Below, one piece after another: positions 32,903 through 40,779 of a stretch of 64,000 nucleotides of DNA. The stretch is from the NCBI GenBank assembly GCA_021325515.1, contig JAJPHC010000013.1, positions 436,001-500,000 on the forward strand, written 5' to 3'. The notes under the pieces are model-generated. The model did not search any database. It was not told the origin of the DNA and saw only the letters and a list, made by a program, of their open reading frames with translations. The stretch is from Acidobacteriota bacterium. Its GTDB lineage: Bacteria > Acidobacteriota > Thermoanaerobaculia > Gp7-AA8. A program made the translations under genes and the position numbers. Within the stretch, counting starts at the first letter, position 1, and the number at the start of each line of letters is the position of its first letter.

Positions 32903-34307
32903 CCAGCGGATGCAACGTCTGTCGCCGGAAGAGGAAGCTGCTCTTCCGGCAATTCGCGACAAGTGGCTGAGCATCGGCCTTCAGACGCACGAGGGCGATC
33001 GGCAGCGCGCCTGGGAAGCGATCCGCCGCGCTTACAGCGCGGCGGGCCGCGCGGTGCCGAAGCTATGGATATGGATGGACTCTCCGTTGCGGATGGTTTA
33101 CGCGTGCGCAGTGCTGCGCGACAGCGCGGCACTGCGCGATCAGGTCCTCGCTCAGGTCAGCGATCAGGTCCTCGATCAGGTCCTCGCTCAGGTCAGCGAT
33201 CAGGTCCTCGATCAGGTCAGCGCTCAGGTCAGCGCTCAGGTCCTCGCTCAGGTCCGCGATCAGGTCGGCGCTCAGGTCCTCGCTCAGGTCAGCGATCAGG
33301 TCCGCGATCAGGTCGGCGCTCAGGTCCTCGCTCAGGTCCGCGCTCAGGTCCGCGCTCAGGTCCGCGCTCAGGTCCGCGATCAGGTCCGCGCTCAGGTCCT
33401 CGCTCAGGTCAGCGATCAGGTCCTCGATCAGGTCGGCGCTCAGGTCAGCGATCAGGTCCTCGATCAGGTCGGCGCTCAGGTCAGCGCTCAGGTCAGCGCT
33501 CAGGTCCGCGATCAGGTCGGCGCTCAGGTCCTCGATCAGGTCCGCGCTCAGGTCAGCGAGATCGCCTGGTGGGGCTGGTGGTATCAGCCAGGCCAGTTCG
33601 ATTGCTACTGGCTTTCGTTCTACGACGCGCTGCGTAAGTACTGCGATCCGACGCGTCTCGACAACCTGATCGCCGTCGCCGAGTCCTGCGCGATTGCATG
33701 GACGTTTCCGGACTTCGTCATGTTCTGCGCGCCGCCTGCGAACATCGATCGCGATGACTCTGGTCGTCTCCATTCAGAGCATCGCGCTGCGGTCGGATTC
33801 CGTGACGGGTGGGGTGTGTACGCGTGGCACGGGCTGCGTGTGCCGGCCGACATCATCGAGCACCCTGAGACCATAACGCTCGCGCAGATCAAGTCCTGCA
33901 CGAATCAGGAGCTTCGCCGCGTGATGATCGAGCGCTACGGCCAGTCGCGCTACCTGCTCGACTCTGGCGCCGAGCTCGTGTCCCAGGACGAATGTGGGGC
34001 TCTCTATCGCTCCGAGATCGAAGGCGATGAACCTCTCGTGATGGTTCGCGTTCTCAACTCGACGCCTGAACCGGATGGCAGTCTTACGCGCGATGAAGCG
34101 ATGCAGGCTTTCCCCGGCGTGAAGGTAGCGAGCGGCGATCTGCGCGGCGGTGAAGTGGAGATGGTCGGCATCGACCAACTGCCCGAGGACTCTCGCTTCA
34201 AGAGCTACTTCCTTCGCGTGCCTCCAGCCATCGAGACGGCTCGCGAGGCGGTCGCCTGGACCTTCGATGTACCTGCTGCGAAGTACCACCCATCGGTTCA
34301 GACATAA
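32889..34307 (+). CDS. DUF6745-like protein with 35 tetrapeptide repeats
   Basis: A 472-residue protein. Residues 1-84 form a helical N-terminus (PEEEAALPAIRDKWLSIGL, then WIWMDSPLRMVYA). Residues 85-224 are 35 perfect Gln-Val-x-(Ala/Asp) tetrapeptides. Residues 225-472 are a Trp-rich domain with GVYAWHGLRVPADIIEHPE, LRRVMIERYG and later strands, which I recognise as DUF6745-like. The biochemical role is unknown. The repeats may form a long helix or a quadrilateral beta-solenoid. It lies between recombination and replication genes. Confidence 0.75.
   Translation: MSPTNQRMQRLSPEEEAALPAIRDKWLSIGLQTHEGDRQRAWEAIRRAYSAAGRAVPKLWIWMDSPLRMVYACAVLRDSAALRDQVLAQVSDQVLDQVLAQVSDQVLDQVSAQVSAQVLAQVRDQVGAQVLAQVSDQVRDQVGAQVLAQVRAQVRAQVRAQVRDQVRAQVLAQVSDQVLDQVGAQVSDQVLDQVGAQVSAQVSAQVRDQVGAQVLDQVRAQVSEIAWWGWWYQPGQFDCYWLSFYDALRKYCDPTRLDNLIAVAESCAIAWTFPDFVMFCAPPANIDRDDSGRLHSEHRAAVGFRDGWGVYAWHGLRVPADIIEHPETITLAQIKSCTNQELRRVMIERYGQSRYLLDSGAELVSQDECGALYRSEIEGDEPLVMVRVLNSTPEPDGSLTRDEAMQAFPGVKVASGDLRGGEVEMVGIDQLPEDSRFKSYFLRVPPAIETAREAVAWTFDVPAAKYHPSVQT
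33141..33560 (+). repeat. 35 tandem 12-bp coding repeats
   Basis: Unit CAGGTC-NNC-G(C/A)T without a single break. The first six bases never change; the third codon is CTC, AGC, CGC or GGC (Leu, Ser, Arg, Gly) and the fourth GCT or GAT (Ala, Asp; the final unit ends GAG). The antisense and other forward frames stay open here only because the unit lacks stops. Confidence 0.95.
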
Positions 34308-34327
34308 AGCGGCGAGGCGGGAGCGAC

Positions 34328-35089
34328 ATGGCGCGCGTGAACATGGAGCAGAGCGTTTTCAGCGATCCCCGATATCGGGTTCTCGCACGCGAACTCGGCG
34401 TCGACGTGTGGTCCGCAATCGGGCGGATGACGATGGTTTGGAACCACTGCCAGGAGACGTGCTCACACGTGTTGCGAGAAGAAATAGTGAACCATCTGTT
34501 TGAAGACGCTCCGCAGCTCAGTGAAGCACTACTGAAGTCGGAGTTGGGCAAGAAACACCGCCATGGCATCTACATCAGCGGTTCGCGTGGTCGCATCGAA
34601 TGGCTTGAAAACAAACGACGTGCGGGCAGGAAAAATGGCAAGAAGGGTGGACGTCCAAAGAAAACCGATCCGAAACCTACGGAAAACCAAGATAGGTTAC
34701 GGACGGAAACCCCTCCTGCTCCTGCTCCTGCTCTTGCTCCTGCTCCTGCAGTAGAAGACGAAAAGAAAAAGACTCCTTCGGAGTCTTCAAAGAAACCCTC
34801 CGCGAAAGAGTTGGTCGAGAGTTTCGTTCTGATGCCGAAGCACCGCGAGTGGGGTGCGAAGAATTGCCCGTCCGTTCCGCTCGAAGCCGAGCTCGATGCG
34901 TGGCGCGATCGGTTGCGAGCATCCGAGTACAAGTACGGCAAGGCTCGGACGCCAGTCGCTGACGCACAGGCGAGTTTCTACACGTCGTGCCGGTACGCGG
35001 AACAAGACGGCCGCTATCGCAAGGGCGGTTCGCTATTCGGGCAGTCGCCTACGAAGCCGTTCGCACAGGCGCCGCGGAGGTCTGAATGA
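34328..35089 (+). CDS. Replication initiator-like protein
   Basis: A 253-residue protein. The N-terminal 95 residues (DPRYRVLARELGVDVWSAIG, IEWLENKRRAG) resemble the winged-helix start of phage replisome organisers. A basic, Pro-rich linker (GRKNGKKGGRPKK, then repeated PAPA) leads to a C-terminal domain. Position before the methylase and helicase genes supports a role in loading the helicase; this is inference. Confidence 0.6.
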   Translation: MARVNMEQSVFSDPRYRVLARELGVDVWSAIGRMTMVWNHCQETCSHVLREEIVNHLFEDAPQLSEALLKSELGKKHRHGIYISGSRGRIEWLENKRRAGRKNGKKGGRPKKTDPKPTENQDRLRTETPPAPAPALAPAPAVEDEKKKTPSESSKKPSAKELVESFVLMPKHREWGAKNCPSVPLEAELDAWRDRLRASEYKYGKARTPVADAQASFYTSCRYAEQDGRYRKGGSLFGQSPTKPFAQAPRRSE

Positions 35090-35538
35090 TGGCTGCCCGA
35101 CTCTCGATCGTGCCGATCACCATCGCTGATGCGAAAGAGTTTGTTCGGCTGCATCACCGGCATCACCGCGCGCCTGTGGGAGGACTTTTCGCTGTCGCTG
35201 TTGCGAGGTCTGGAAGCGTTGTCGGCGTCGCGATTGTCGGTCGCCCTGTTGCACGTGGCAACCAGGACGGGTTCACCGCGGAAGTGACGCGACTCGCGAC
35301 TGACGGATCGCGTAACGCCTGTTCGATGCTCTATGCCGCGAGTTGGCGCGCTGCGAGGGCGCTCGGATATCGCCGGATGGTCACCTACACGCTCGCTTCA
35401 GAAAGCGGCGTGTCGCTGCGGGCTGCCGGATGGTTTCTGATCGCCGAAGTGAGTGGACGATCGTGGGACTGTCCATCACGCCCGAGAACCGACCGACATC
35501 CGACGCAGGACAAGCTGCGGTGGGAGGCATCGGTATGA
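35086..35538 (+). CDS. XF1762-like / GNAT-fold phage protein
   Basis: A 150-residue protein with the pattern KEFVRLHHRHHRAPVGGLFA, VVGVAIVGRPVAR, EVTRLATDG and ACSMLYAASWRAARALGYRR, matching the GNAT-related XF1762 family common in phages. Substrate unknown. It overlaps its neighbours by four bases on both sides. Confidence 0.75.
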   Translation: MMAARLSIVPITIADAKEFVRLHHRHHRAPVGGLFAVAVARSGSVVGVAIVGRPVARGNQDGFTAEVTRLATDGSRNACSMLYAASWRAARALGYRRMVTYTLASESGVSLRAAGWFLIAEVSGRSWDCPSRPRTDRHPTQDKLRWEASV

Positions 35539-36371
35539 GGCGGCAGCGTCCCGTGCTGCGCTACCACGGCGGGAAATGGCGCCTCGCCTCGTGGATCATC
35601 AGCCACTTTCCCGAGCACCGCTGCTACGTCGAGCCGTTCGCTGGAGCAGCTTCGGTTCTGCTCCGAAAGCAGCGGTCTTACGCTGAAATCTACAACGACG
35701 TCGACGACGAAATCGTGAACGTATTTCGCGTCCTGCGAGATCAGAACGAAGCGAGCGAGTTGACCCGGTTGCTGCGACTCACGCCGTTTTCGAGAACAGA
35801 ATTTGAGCAGGGATACGAGGACTCGCAAGGAATCGAACGTGCCAGGCGCACGATCGTTCGATCGCTGATGGGCTTCGGTTCCGACGCCGTGAACGGTCAT
35901 CACAAGACCGGGTTTCGAAGCAACAGCAACCGCTCGCATACCACGCCAGCACATGACTGGAAAAACTACGCCGATGCGATTCCGTTCTTCACGCAACGAC
36001 TCGCCGGCGTGGTGATCGAGAATCGGGATGCGTGCGAGGTCATCGCACAGCACGATTCACCGCAAACGCTTTTCTACGTGGATCCGCCATACGTGCACAG
36101 CACGCGCAACAAGGCACACAACTCATCGAAGCGCAACTATCGGCACGAGATGACGGACGAAGATCACGTGCGTCTCGCAGACGCGCTGCGGCGCGTGCGA
36201 GGCATGGTGATCATCTCCGGCTACGAGTCTGATCTCTACGCTGAGCTTTACGCCGGATGGTCGACGGCCACACGAAACGCGCTGGCAGACGGCGCGCGCA
36301 AGCGAGAGGAAGTCCTGTGGCTGTCGCCGAACGCGGTGGCTCAGGCGAATCTGGCGGTGGCGAATGGCTGA
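35535..36371 (+). CDS. dam: DNA adenine methylase (D12 class)
   Basis: A 278-residue Dam-like methyltransferase. The target-recognition start LRYHGGKWRLASWI, the AdoMet motif EPFAGAASV (33-41) and the catalytic DPPY (183-186) are intact. It probably protects phage DNA from host restriction or marks origins. The ATG at 35535 overlaps the previous stop; the earlier frame start is a shadow. Confidence 0.92.
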   Translation: MRRQRPVLRYHGGKWRLASWIISHFPEHRCYVEPFAGAASVLLRKQRSYAEIYNDVDDEIVNVFRVLRDQNEASELTRLLRLTPFSRTEFEQGYEDSQGIERARRTIVRSLMGFGSDAVNGHHKTGFRSNSNRSHTTPAHDWKNYADAIPFFTQRLAGVVIENRDACEVIAQHDSPQTLFYVDPPYVHSTRNKAHNSSKRNYRHEMTDEDHVRLADALRRVRGMVIISGYESDLYAELYAGWSTATRNALADGARKREEVLWLSPNAVAQANLAVANG

Positions 36372-37761
36372 GAAAACAGCAGTCGCTCTCGATCGCCCTC
36401 TCCCGCAATCTCCTGATGCTGAGCGCGCAGTACTCGGCTCCGTGCTAACGAACTCGCAGTGCTATTGGCGCCTCACGCAGATCATCACCCCGGAAGACTT
36501 CTTCCGCGATGCGCATCGCTCGATCTGGTCGGTGATCAAAGCCATGGCGAACGCCGGCAGCGAGATCGACACGCTCACGGTGAAAGAAGAGCTCGTGCGC
36601 CGCGGGCAGCTCGAACAGGTCGGCGGACACGCTTACGTCTCAGCGCTGATGGACGGAGTGCCCGACATTGCGAACGTCGAGAAGTACGCGCAGCTCGTGG
36701 TTAGAGCCGCGAAGCTGCGCCGGATCATCGTGATCGGCAATGAGCTGATGCGCGGTGCACTCGACACGCCGGAAGACGATCCCGAGGACATCGCGAGCGT
36801 TGCAATGGCGAAGCTGACGAACCTCGCGACGAACGAAGAAGCGCGCGTCCAGCCGCTCTACGACGTGGTCTCGACGGCATATGAAACGCTGCAGCGTCGA
36901 CGCAACGGAGAGTCAGTCGGATCACTTTCAACGGGCTGGATGTCTCTCGATCTCGTGAAAGCGATTCGCCGGACGTTCACGATCGTCGGCTGTCCGTCCG
37001 GTCACGGGAAGACCGCGTTCGCCGTCAATGTCGCGGATCGACTCGCAGCGAACACACACCGCGTGGCGATCTTCTCGCTCGAATCGACCGAAGAAGAATC
37101 GGCATTGCGGTGGGTGTCGGCGACATCGCAGATTCCACACAGCCGCGTGCAGGACTGGACGCAGCTGCGCGATGACGATCTCTCGAAGCTTGCTGAAGCG
37201 CACATGATCGCGAAGCGTCGAACGATCTGGCTCACGCGCCGGCTTCGCACGATCGAGGAGATTTACGCGGAGAGTCGGCGCCTGGTCGCAATGGGTGGGC
37301 TCGATGCAATCGTGATCGATTACATCCAGCTGATTCGCACCGAACAGAAGATCCGCGACATGGAGCCGCGCATGTCGATGGTGTCGCAGACGCTGCTCGA
37401 GATGGCGATTGATCTCGAGATCGGTGTGATCGCAACCAGCCAGGTGAACAAAGAACACCGGCAGCGCGATAACGGCCGGCTCTACATGGAAGACCTGAAG
37501 TATGCCGCCGCGATCGGCGAGAGCTCGCGCGTTGGGCTGCTGTTCCAGCGGCCATGGGTCTACGACAAGAGCAACGCGGATCTCGCGCCGTGCCTGGTGC
37601 GATTCCAGATCGAGAAGAACAACGAAAACATCACCAATGACGTGGTGATGCACTTCGACGACAGGACTCAACGATTCAGCGAGGGCGATTGTGCAGCGAA
37701 CGGCTGCAGGCGTGCTCGCGTGAGTAACCACGAGGAAGAAGAGTCGCCGCTATTCAGGTGA
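36364..37761 (+). CDS. dnaB: DnaB-type replicative helicase
   Basis: A 465-residue helicase. The N-terminal domain begins RPLPQSPDAERAVLGSVL and ends near residue 155; the RecA-like ATPase has Walker A GCPSGHGKT (209-217) and later IVIDYIQLI. It unwinds the phage replication fork. The start overlaps the methylase gene by eight bases. Confidence 0.94.
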   Translation: MAEKTAVALDRPLPQSPDAERAVLGSVLTNSQCYWRLTQIITPEDFFRDAHRSIWSVIKAMANAGSEIDTLTVKEELVRRGQLEQVGGHAYVSALMDGVPDIANVEKYAQLVVRAAKLRRIIVIGNELMRGALDTPEDDPEDIASVAMAKLTNLATNEEARVQPLYDVVSTAYETLQRRRNGESVGSLSTGWMSLDLVKAIRRTFTIVGCPSGHGKTAFAVNVADRLAANTHRVAIFSLESTEEESALRWVSATSQIPHSRVQDWTQLRDDDLSKLAEAHMIAKRRTIWLTRRLRTIEEIYAESRRLVAMGGLDAIVIDYIQLIRTEQKIRDMEPRMSMVSQTLLEMAIDLEIGVIATSQVNKEHRQRDNGRLYMEDLKYAAAIGESSRVGLLFQRPWVYDKSNADLAPCLVRFQIEKNNENITNDVVMHFDDRTQRFSEGDCAANGCRRARVSNHEEEESPLFR

Positions 37762-37913
37762 AGCAACTGAACAGAGCACAGAACGGAAAGGACGAGGAGA
37801 AAAGCACAATGGAAGACCACGTCAGCAGCGTCATCAACGAAGATGCCCCCAAGGTGCGCGGCCGTAAGAAGTCGTCGAAGAACGTCAGCGGCACGGAAGC
37901 AGAGGTGCACTGA
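37758..37913 (+). CDS. 51-residue early protein, unknown
   Basis: Frame from a GTG overlapping the helicase stop to a TGA overlapping the next ATG. The sequence is polar and charged (VRGRKKSSKN). An inner ATG at 37809 has GAGGAG upstream and gives 34 residues, so the start is uncertain. Confidence 0.45.
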   Translation: MKQLNRAQNGKDEEKSTMEDHVSSVINEDAPKVRGRKKSSKNVSGTEAEVH

Positions 37914-38494
37914 TGGCGCGCTGTTGGGTCGGCATCGACTGCGGCTTCACTGGAGGCATCGCTGCGATTATCGACGGCGCACCGATGCCGTCCTTGTGGG
38001 AGATGCCGACCACACAGTACAGCGTCTCACGCGTTCGCAAGGGCAAGCGCGTGGAAGGCACAGAGACCGAGCTCGCAACGCACAGAGTCGTGATGCTGCT
38101 CGAAGAGCTGCGCAACTATGACCCGTTCGTTTTCATCGAGAAGGCTCAATTGCGGCCCGCGACACAGAACGGCGATCGCAAAGGCCAGGGCGTTGTTTCA
38201 CAGGCGAAGTTCTTCGGTCAATTCACGGAGCTGCGCGGCGTGCTCTATGCGATGAAGATTTCATTCGAGCCGGTGCACCCGGCAACGTGGAAGGCGAACA
38301 TCTTCCACGGGCAGACACGGACGAATGGGGACGAAGAGAGCGAGAGCGCGAAAGAGATCGCGCGACAGAAGGCGATCCAGTTGTTTCCCGTGTGCGCGCA
38401 GAAGTTGTCATTGAAGAAGTCGCACGGGATGGCAGAAGCGCTGCTGATCGCGGAATACGGGCGGCGGCGCAATGACGTGGATGCGCCGTTCTGA
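37913..38494 (+). CDS. RuvC-like Holliday-junction resolvase
   Basis: A 193-residue RNase H-fold nuclease. Asp9 in VGIDCGFTGG, Glu76 in FVFIEKA and the C-terminal HGMAEALLIAEY (His171, Glu175) form a RuvC-type acidic site, with Glu in place of one usual Asp. It resolves branched DNA before packaging. It overlaps the preceding gene (TGATG). Confidence 0.85.
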   Translation: MARCWVGIDCGFTGGIAAIIDGAPMPSLWEMPTTQYSVSRVRKGKRVEGTETELATHRVVMLLEELRNYDPFVFIEKAQLRPATQNGDRKGQGVVSQAKFFGQFTELRGVLYAMKISFEPVHPATWKANIFHGQTRTNGDEESESAKEIARQKAIQLFPVCAQKLSLKKSHGMAEALLIAEYGRRRNDVDAPF

Positions 38495-38508
38495 GGGAAG
38501 GAAAGTCA

Positions 38509-38754
38509 ATGCAAAACGTGGAAAACGTGAAGTGCAAGAAATGCGGTTTCGAACCAAGCTCAATTGTCGATTCGATCGCGCATAAGCAGAAGCGTGTGGC
38601 AACGTGGGAGGAGCGCGTGATCGTGACGTGCAATCGCGGCAAGCCACGCGAGGAACATCGCTATAACGGGATCACATCAGAAATCGAGGGATGCCGGCAC
38701 GGATTACGATCCATGCAGCGTCGACGGGTTGCTGATGAGTGCTCCACCGGATGA
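38509..38754 (+). CDS. Small zinc-ribbon protein
   Basis: An 81-residue protein with CKKCGFEPSS at residues 9-18 and two further Cys. A basic C-terminus follows. The ATG lies behind GGAAAG. Unknown function. Confidence 0.5.
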   Translation: MQNVENVKCKKCGFEPSSIVDSIAHKQKRVATWEERVIVTCNRGKPREEHRYNGITSEIEGCRHGLRSMQRRRVADECSTG

Positions 38755-38887
38755 ACCGTTGGAGCTATGCCGCTGCGGGCACATAGCGAGCGTTCACAAT
38801 GCCGAGCGCTGCCAGTTCTGTTCGTGCCGCGGTTTCATTACACCGGAGGCTGTGCGCCAGGCGATCAACTTACTCGAACGCATCTAG
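38735..38887 (+). CDS. 50-residue Cys-rich protein
   Basis: Reads from the ATG at 38735 (overlapping the previous gene by 20 bases) to TAG. CRCGH at residues 12-16 and CQFCSCRGF form a zinc-binding set, followed by a short helix (PEAVRQAINLLER). It is the last forward gene of the early operon. Confidence 0.5.
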   Translation: MSAPPDEPLELCRCGHIASVHNAERCQFCSCRGFITPEAVRQAINLLERI

Positions 38888-39142
38888 CCATGAATCCGAC
38901 GTCGATTCGTCGCGCGTCGATTGTCGATCGCTCGATTCCTTCGCCGGCCTGATCTCGATTCGGTCTCGAAACTTCGCCCGCAACATGAACGCCACGGCCA
39001 GCTCCAACATGCGCGGATACTTACACCACGAATTGCGCTCCCATGACCCATACGTCATGTGCGGGACACCGAGCTCGCGCGCCATCTCAATTTGCGTCAA
39101 TCCCAGGCGCGTGCGCGCGTCGATCAGATCGCAGCGTCGCAT
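38870..39142 (-). CDS. XRE family regulator, divergent
   Basis: A 90-residue protein with an HTH (IDARTRLGLTQIEMARELGV, then MTYGSWERNSW). I start at the ATG at 39142; a longer frame reads into simple repeats. It converges on the early operon with an 18-base overlap. The TCGAWTC array upstream of its start is its likely binding region. Confidence 0.72.
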   Translation of the reverse strand: MRRCDLIDARTRLGLTQIEMARELGVPHMTYGSWERNSWCKYPRMLELAVAFMLRAKFRDRIEIRPAKESSDRQSTRDESTSDSWLDAFE

Positions 39143-39146
39143 GATC

Positions 39147-39260
39147 TCGATTCTCGATTCTCGATTCTGTCGATTCTCTCGATGCGTCGATTCTCGATTC
39201 TCGATCGTCTCGAATCTCGAATCGCGGAGATGTCGATTCTCGAATCTCGAATCTCGAATT
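39147..39260. repeat. Array of about 12 TCGAWTC repeats
   Basis: Runs of TCGATTC and TCGAATC, some directly abutting with a 7-base period, fill 114 bases upstream of the XRE gene start. Two GTGCACGCGT repeats (39266-39275, 39282-39291) follow. They could be iterons, operators or a partition site. Confidence 0.8.
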
Positions 39261-39312
39261 GCACAGTGCACGCGTAATCATGTGCACGCGTGCCGTACGT
39301 GGGTGGGAGGCG

Positions 39313-39318
39313 TAGAAT
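39313..39318 (+). promoter_or_regulatory. -10 element (TAGAAT) for a short RNA or for the VWA gene group
   Basis: TAGAAT with no clear -35 box. Transcription from about 39325 would reach the terminator after some 80 bases. Confidence 0.3.
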
Positions 39319-39365
39319 CATCACGCGCAGGATAACGCCGTTCACGCGGCGCTTGTCCTCCGGGG

Positions 39366-39406
39366 ATGCCGCAGTGCACGTGCTAGGTGCCTGCGGCATT
39401 TTTCTT
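39366..39406 (+). terminator. Rho-independent terminator (end of early region)
   Basis: A 9-bp stem ATGCCGCAG/CTGCGGCAT extended by four more pairs, then TTTTTCTT. It would stop transcripts from the early operon or a short RNA started near 39325. Confidence 0.85.
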
Positions 39407-39411
39407 CCCAC

Positions 39412-39750
39412 GTGTGGCAGCGCATTCACGACGTGGTGAGTCATGCGGCCGAACGCCTTACCGCGTACTCTGCTGACTCCTGGACAGGCAAGGTTTCTAA
39501 CCCCTTCCGCGACACTCTGATCACCAATATCCGCGACCTGGTCTCACTCCTGCCGCGTCTCAACGTCACGGCGGATGCGCAACTCGAAGCGATGCGCGCC
39601 CGTCTCGAGCAGACACTGTGCGCGTACGATCCGCAGCAGCTGCGCGAGTCTCCCATCGTGCGCCAGACAGCAGCCGACGAAGCGGCGCGGATCCTCGCAG
39701 ACATGGCCGGTTACGCGAGCAATGGGAGTGCAGCAGCACGCGAATCGTAG
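39412..39750 (+). CDS. Hypothetical helical phage protein
   Basis: A 112-residue, mostly helical protein from GTG 39412 (DVVSHAAERLTAYS, NVTADAQLEAMRARLEQTL). It overlaps the VWA gene start by 29 bases. Family not recognised. Confidence 0.5.
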   Translation: MWQRIHDVVSHAAERLTAYSADSWTGKVSNPFRDTLITNIRDLVSLLPRLNVTADAQLEAMRARLEQTLCAYDPQQLRESPIVRQTAADEAARILADMAGYASNGSAAARES

Positions 39751-40183
39751 GCACGTGTGGCGCGGCATCTACTTGCCATCACTCGCCCCAGGCAAGATGG
39801 CGCCCGTCGTGGTCGTGGTGGATACATCCGGCAGCATCACACCGGCAGCACTGGACGCGTTCGCGGCAGAGATCACCAGCGTTACCGAGGACTGCGAGCC
39901 CGAGCGCGTGCACGTGGTGTATTGCGACGACGACGTGCGCGGCGCGGAAGTGTTCGAACCTAGTGACAGCATCGAGCTACATCCAGCCGGCCATGGCGGA
40001 ACAGACTTCCGGCCGCCGTTCGCATGGGTGGCAGAGCAGGAGATCGAACCGGCCTGCCTGATCTATCTCACTGACCTGTGCGGCCCGTTCCCGAGCGAAG
40101 AGCCGGAGGGATATCCAGTGCTCTGGATCGCGACCACTGACGACACCGCGCCATTCGGCGAGACTGTGAGGATCCGCGTATGA
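39722..40183 (+). CDS. VWA-like (DUF2201-type) domain protein, short form
   Basis: A 153-residue protein consisting of a VWA-like domain only. The lead-in RRHVWRGIYLPSL and the MIDAS set D34-x-S36-x-S38 (DTSGS), T94 (GGTDF) and D118 (LTDL) match the C-terminal domain of DUF2201 proteins. These normally carry an N-terminal metallopeptidase-like domain, absent here and not encoded just upstream. The metal site is intact, so the domain may act in binding. Confidence 0.75.
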   Translation: MGVQQHANRRHVWRGIYLPSLAPGKMAPVVVVVDTSGSITPAALDAFAAEITSVTEDCEPERVHVVYCDDDVRGAEVFEPSDSIELHPAGHGGTDFRPPFAWVAEQEIEPACLIYLTDLCGPFPSEEPEGYPVLWIATTDDTAPFGETVRIRV

Positions 40184-40338
40184 GCATTCAGCAACTGCAG
40201 CAGGCAAGCGCTTCGATCCGCACCCATGCAGTGCGCGCCTACATCGAGCGGCGCATCGTGCACGGGTCAGGGCAGCACATCACCAGCACACCAGGAAGAC
40301 ATCAGCAGGACACCAGCACCCTATCCCGCAAGGCATAG
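40180..40338 (+). CDS. 52-residue hypothetical protein
   Basis: Frame ATG 40180 (ATGA overlap with the VWA gene) to TAG. Polar, Gln/His/Ser-rich, helical start (SIQQLQQASASIRTHAVRAY). Unknown. Confidence 0.4.
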   Translation: MSIQQLQQASASIRTHAVRAYIERRIVHGSGQHITSTPGRHQQDTSTLSRKA

Positions 40339-40356
40339 CAGCAGCACCCAGACTCC

Positions 40357-40392
40357 GGCCGGCAGCCATCCAAAACGGTTGCCGGCCGTTCT
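40357..40392 (+). terminator. Probable terminator after the VWA group
   Basis: An 8-bp stem GGCCGGCA/TGCCGGCC with three inner pairs, then GTTCTATT, 19 bases after the previous stop. The T run is imperfect. Confidence 0.6.
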
Positions 40393-40403
40393 ATTACCCC
40401 AAC

Positions 40404-40436
40404 GGGGGCGAGGGGGGATATAGGGGGGAGTGGGGG
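40404..40436 (+). other. Potential G-quadruplex motif
   Basis: Four G runs of 5, 6, 6 and 5 bases separated by CGA, ATATA and AGT on the forward strand. Four or five stacked tetrads are possible. It lies in the gap between the early and late regions. Confidence 0.8.
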
Positions 40437-40459
40437 CCGCGAGTGTTCCGAGATTCCCG

Positions 40460-40681
40460 ATGGAATCTCCTACTGTGAAAGAGCTATGGGAACGAGCGCG
40501 CGAACTGTGGCGCGCTTTCTTGGTTGGAATAACCATCGGCGGAGACCAGAAAACAGCAGCCGCGCGACGTGCAAATAACACGCGCTCACCACGTGATGCA
40601 GGCGCGTTGTCGTTGATCTCGCTTGATCTCGCGTGCATGCCTTACGCTTCCATAGAAAAACGTAAGCAATGCGACGTGTGA
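40460..40681 (+). CDS. Doubtful small ORF
   Basis: A 73-residue frame (ESPTVKELWERARELWRAFL at its start looks helical). There is no good ribosome site. If it is not a gene, 40339-40947 is a 609-base non-coding control region. Confidence 0.3.
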   Translation: MESPTVKELWERARELWRAFLVGITIGGDQKTAAARRANNTRSPRDAGALSLISLDLACMPYASIEKRKQCDV

Positions 40682-40779
40682 GGGGCAGCGATGGGCGCGG
40701 CAGCGCGTGCCGAGCCCGTGTGCAGGAGAAAATCCCGAGGGGGCCGGGGCCGGGGGCCGGACACCCTTCGATTCGCGGC

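Noticed and set aside
33141-33560. Tandem repeats considered as a CRISPR array
   Set aside because: Units are 12 bp with no unique spacers, and the array is an in-frame part of a protein gene.
33141-33560. Diversity-generating retroelement target
   Set aside because: Variation is not limited to adenine positions, and no reverse transcriptase or template repeat is seen.
33063-33773. Antisense and +3-frame proteins (repeats of Asp-Leu or Gly-Pro-Arg-Ser)
   Set aside because: The repeat unit lacks stop codons in several frames; only the forward DUF6745-like frame has recognisable flanking domains.
39147-39260. TCGAWTC array considered as CRISPR
   Set aside because: Seven-base units without spacers and no cas genes nearby.
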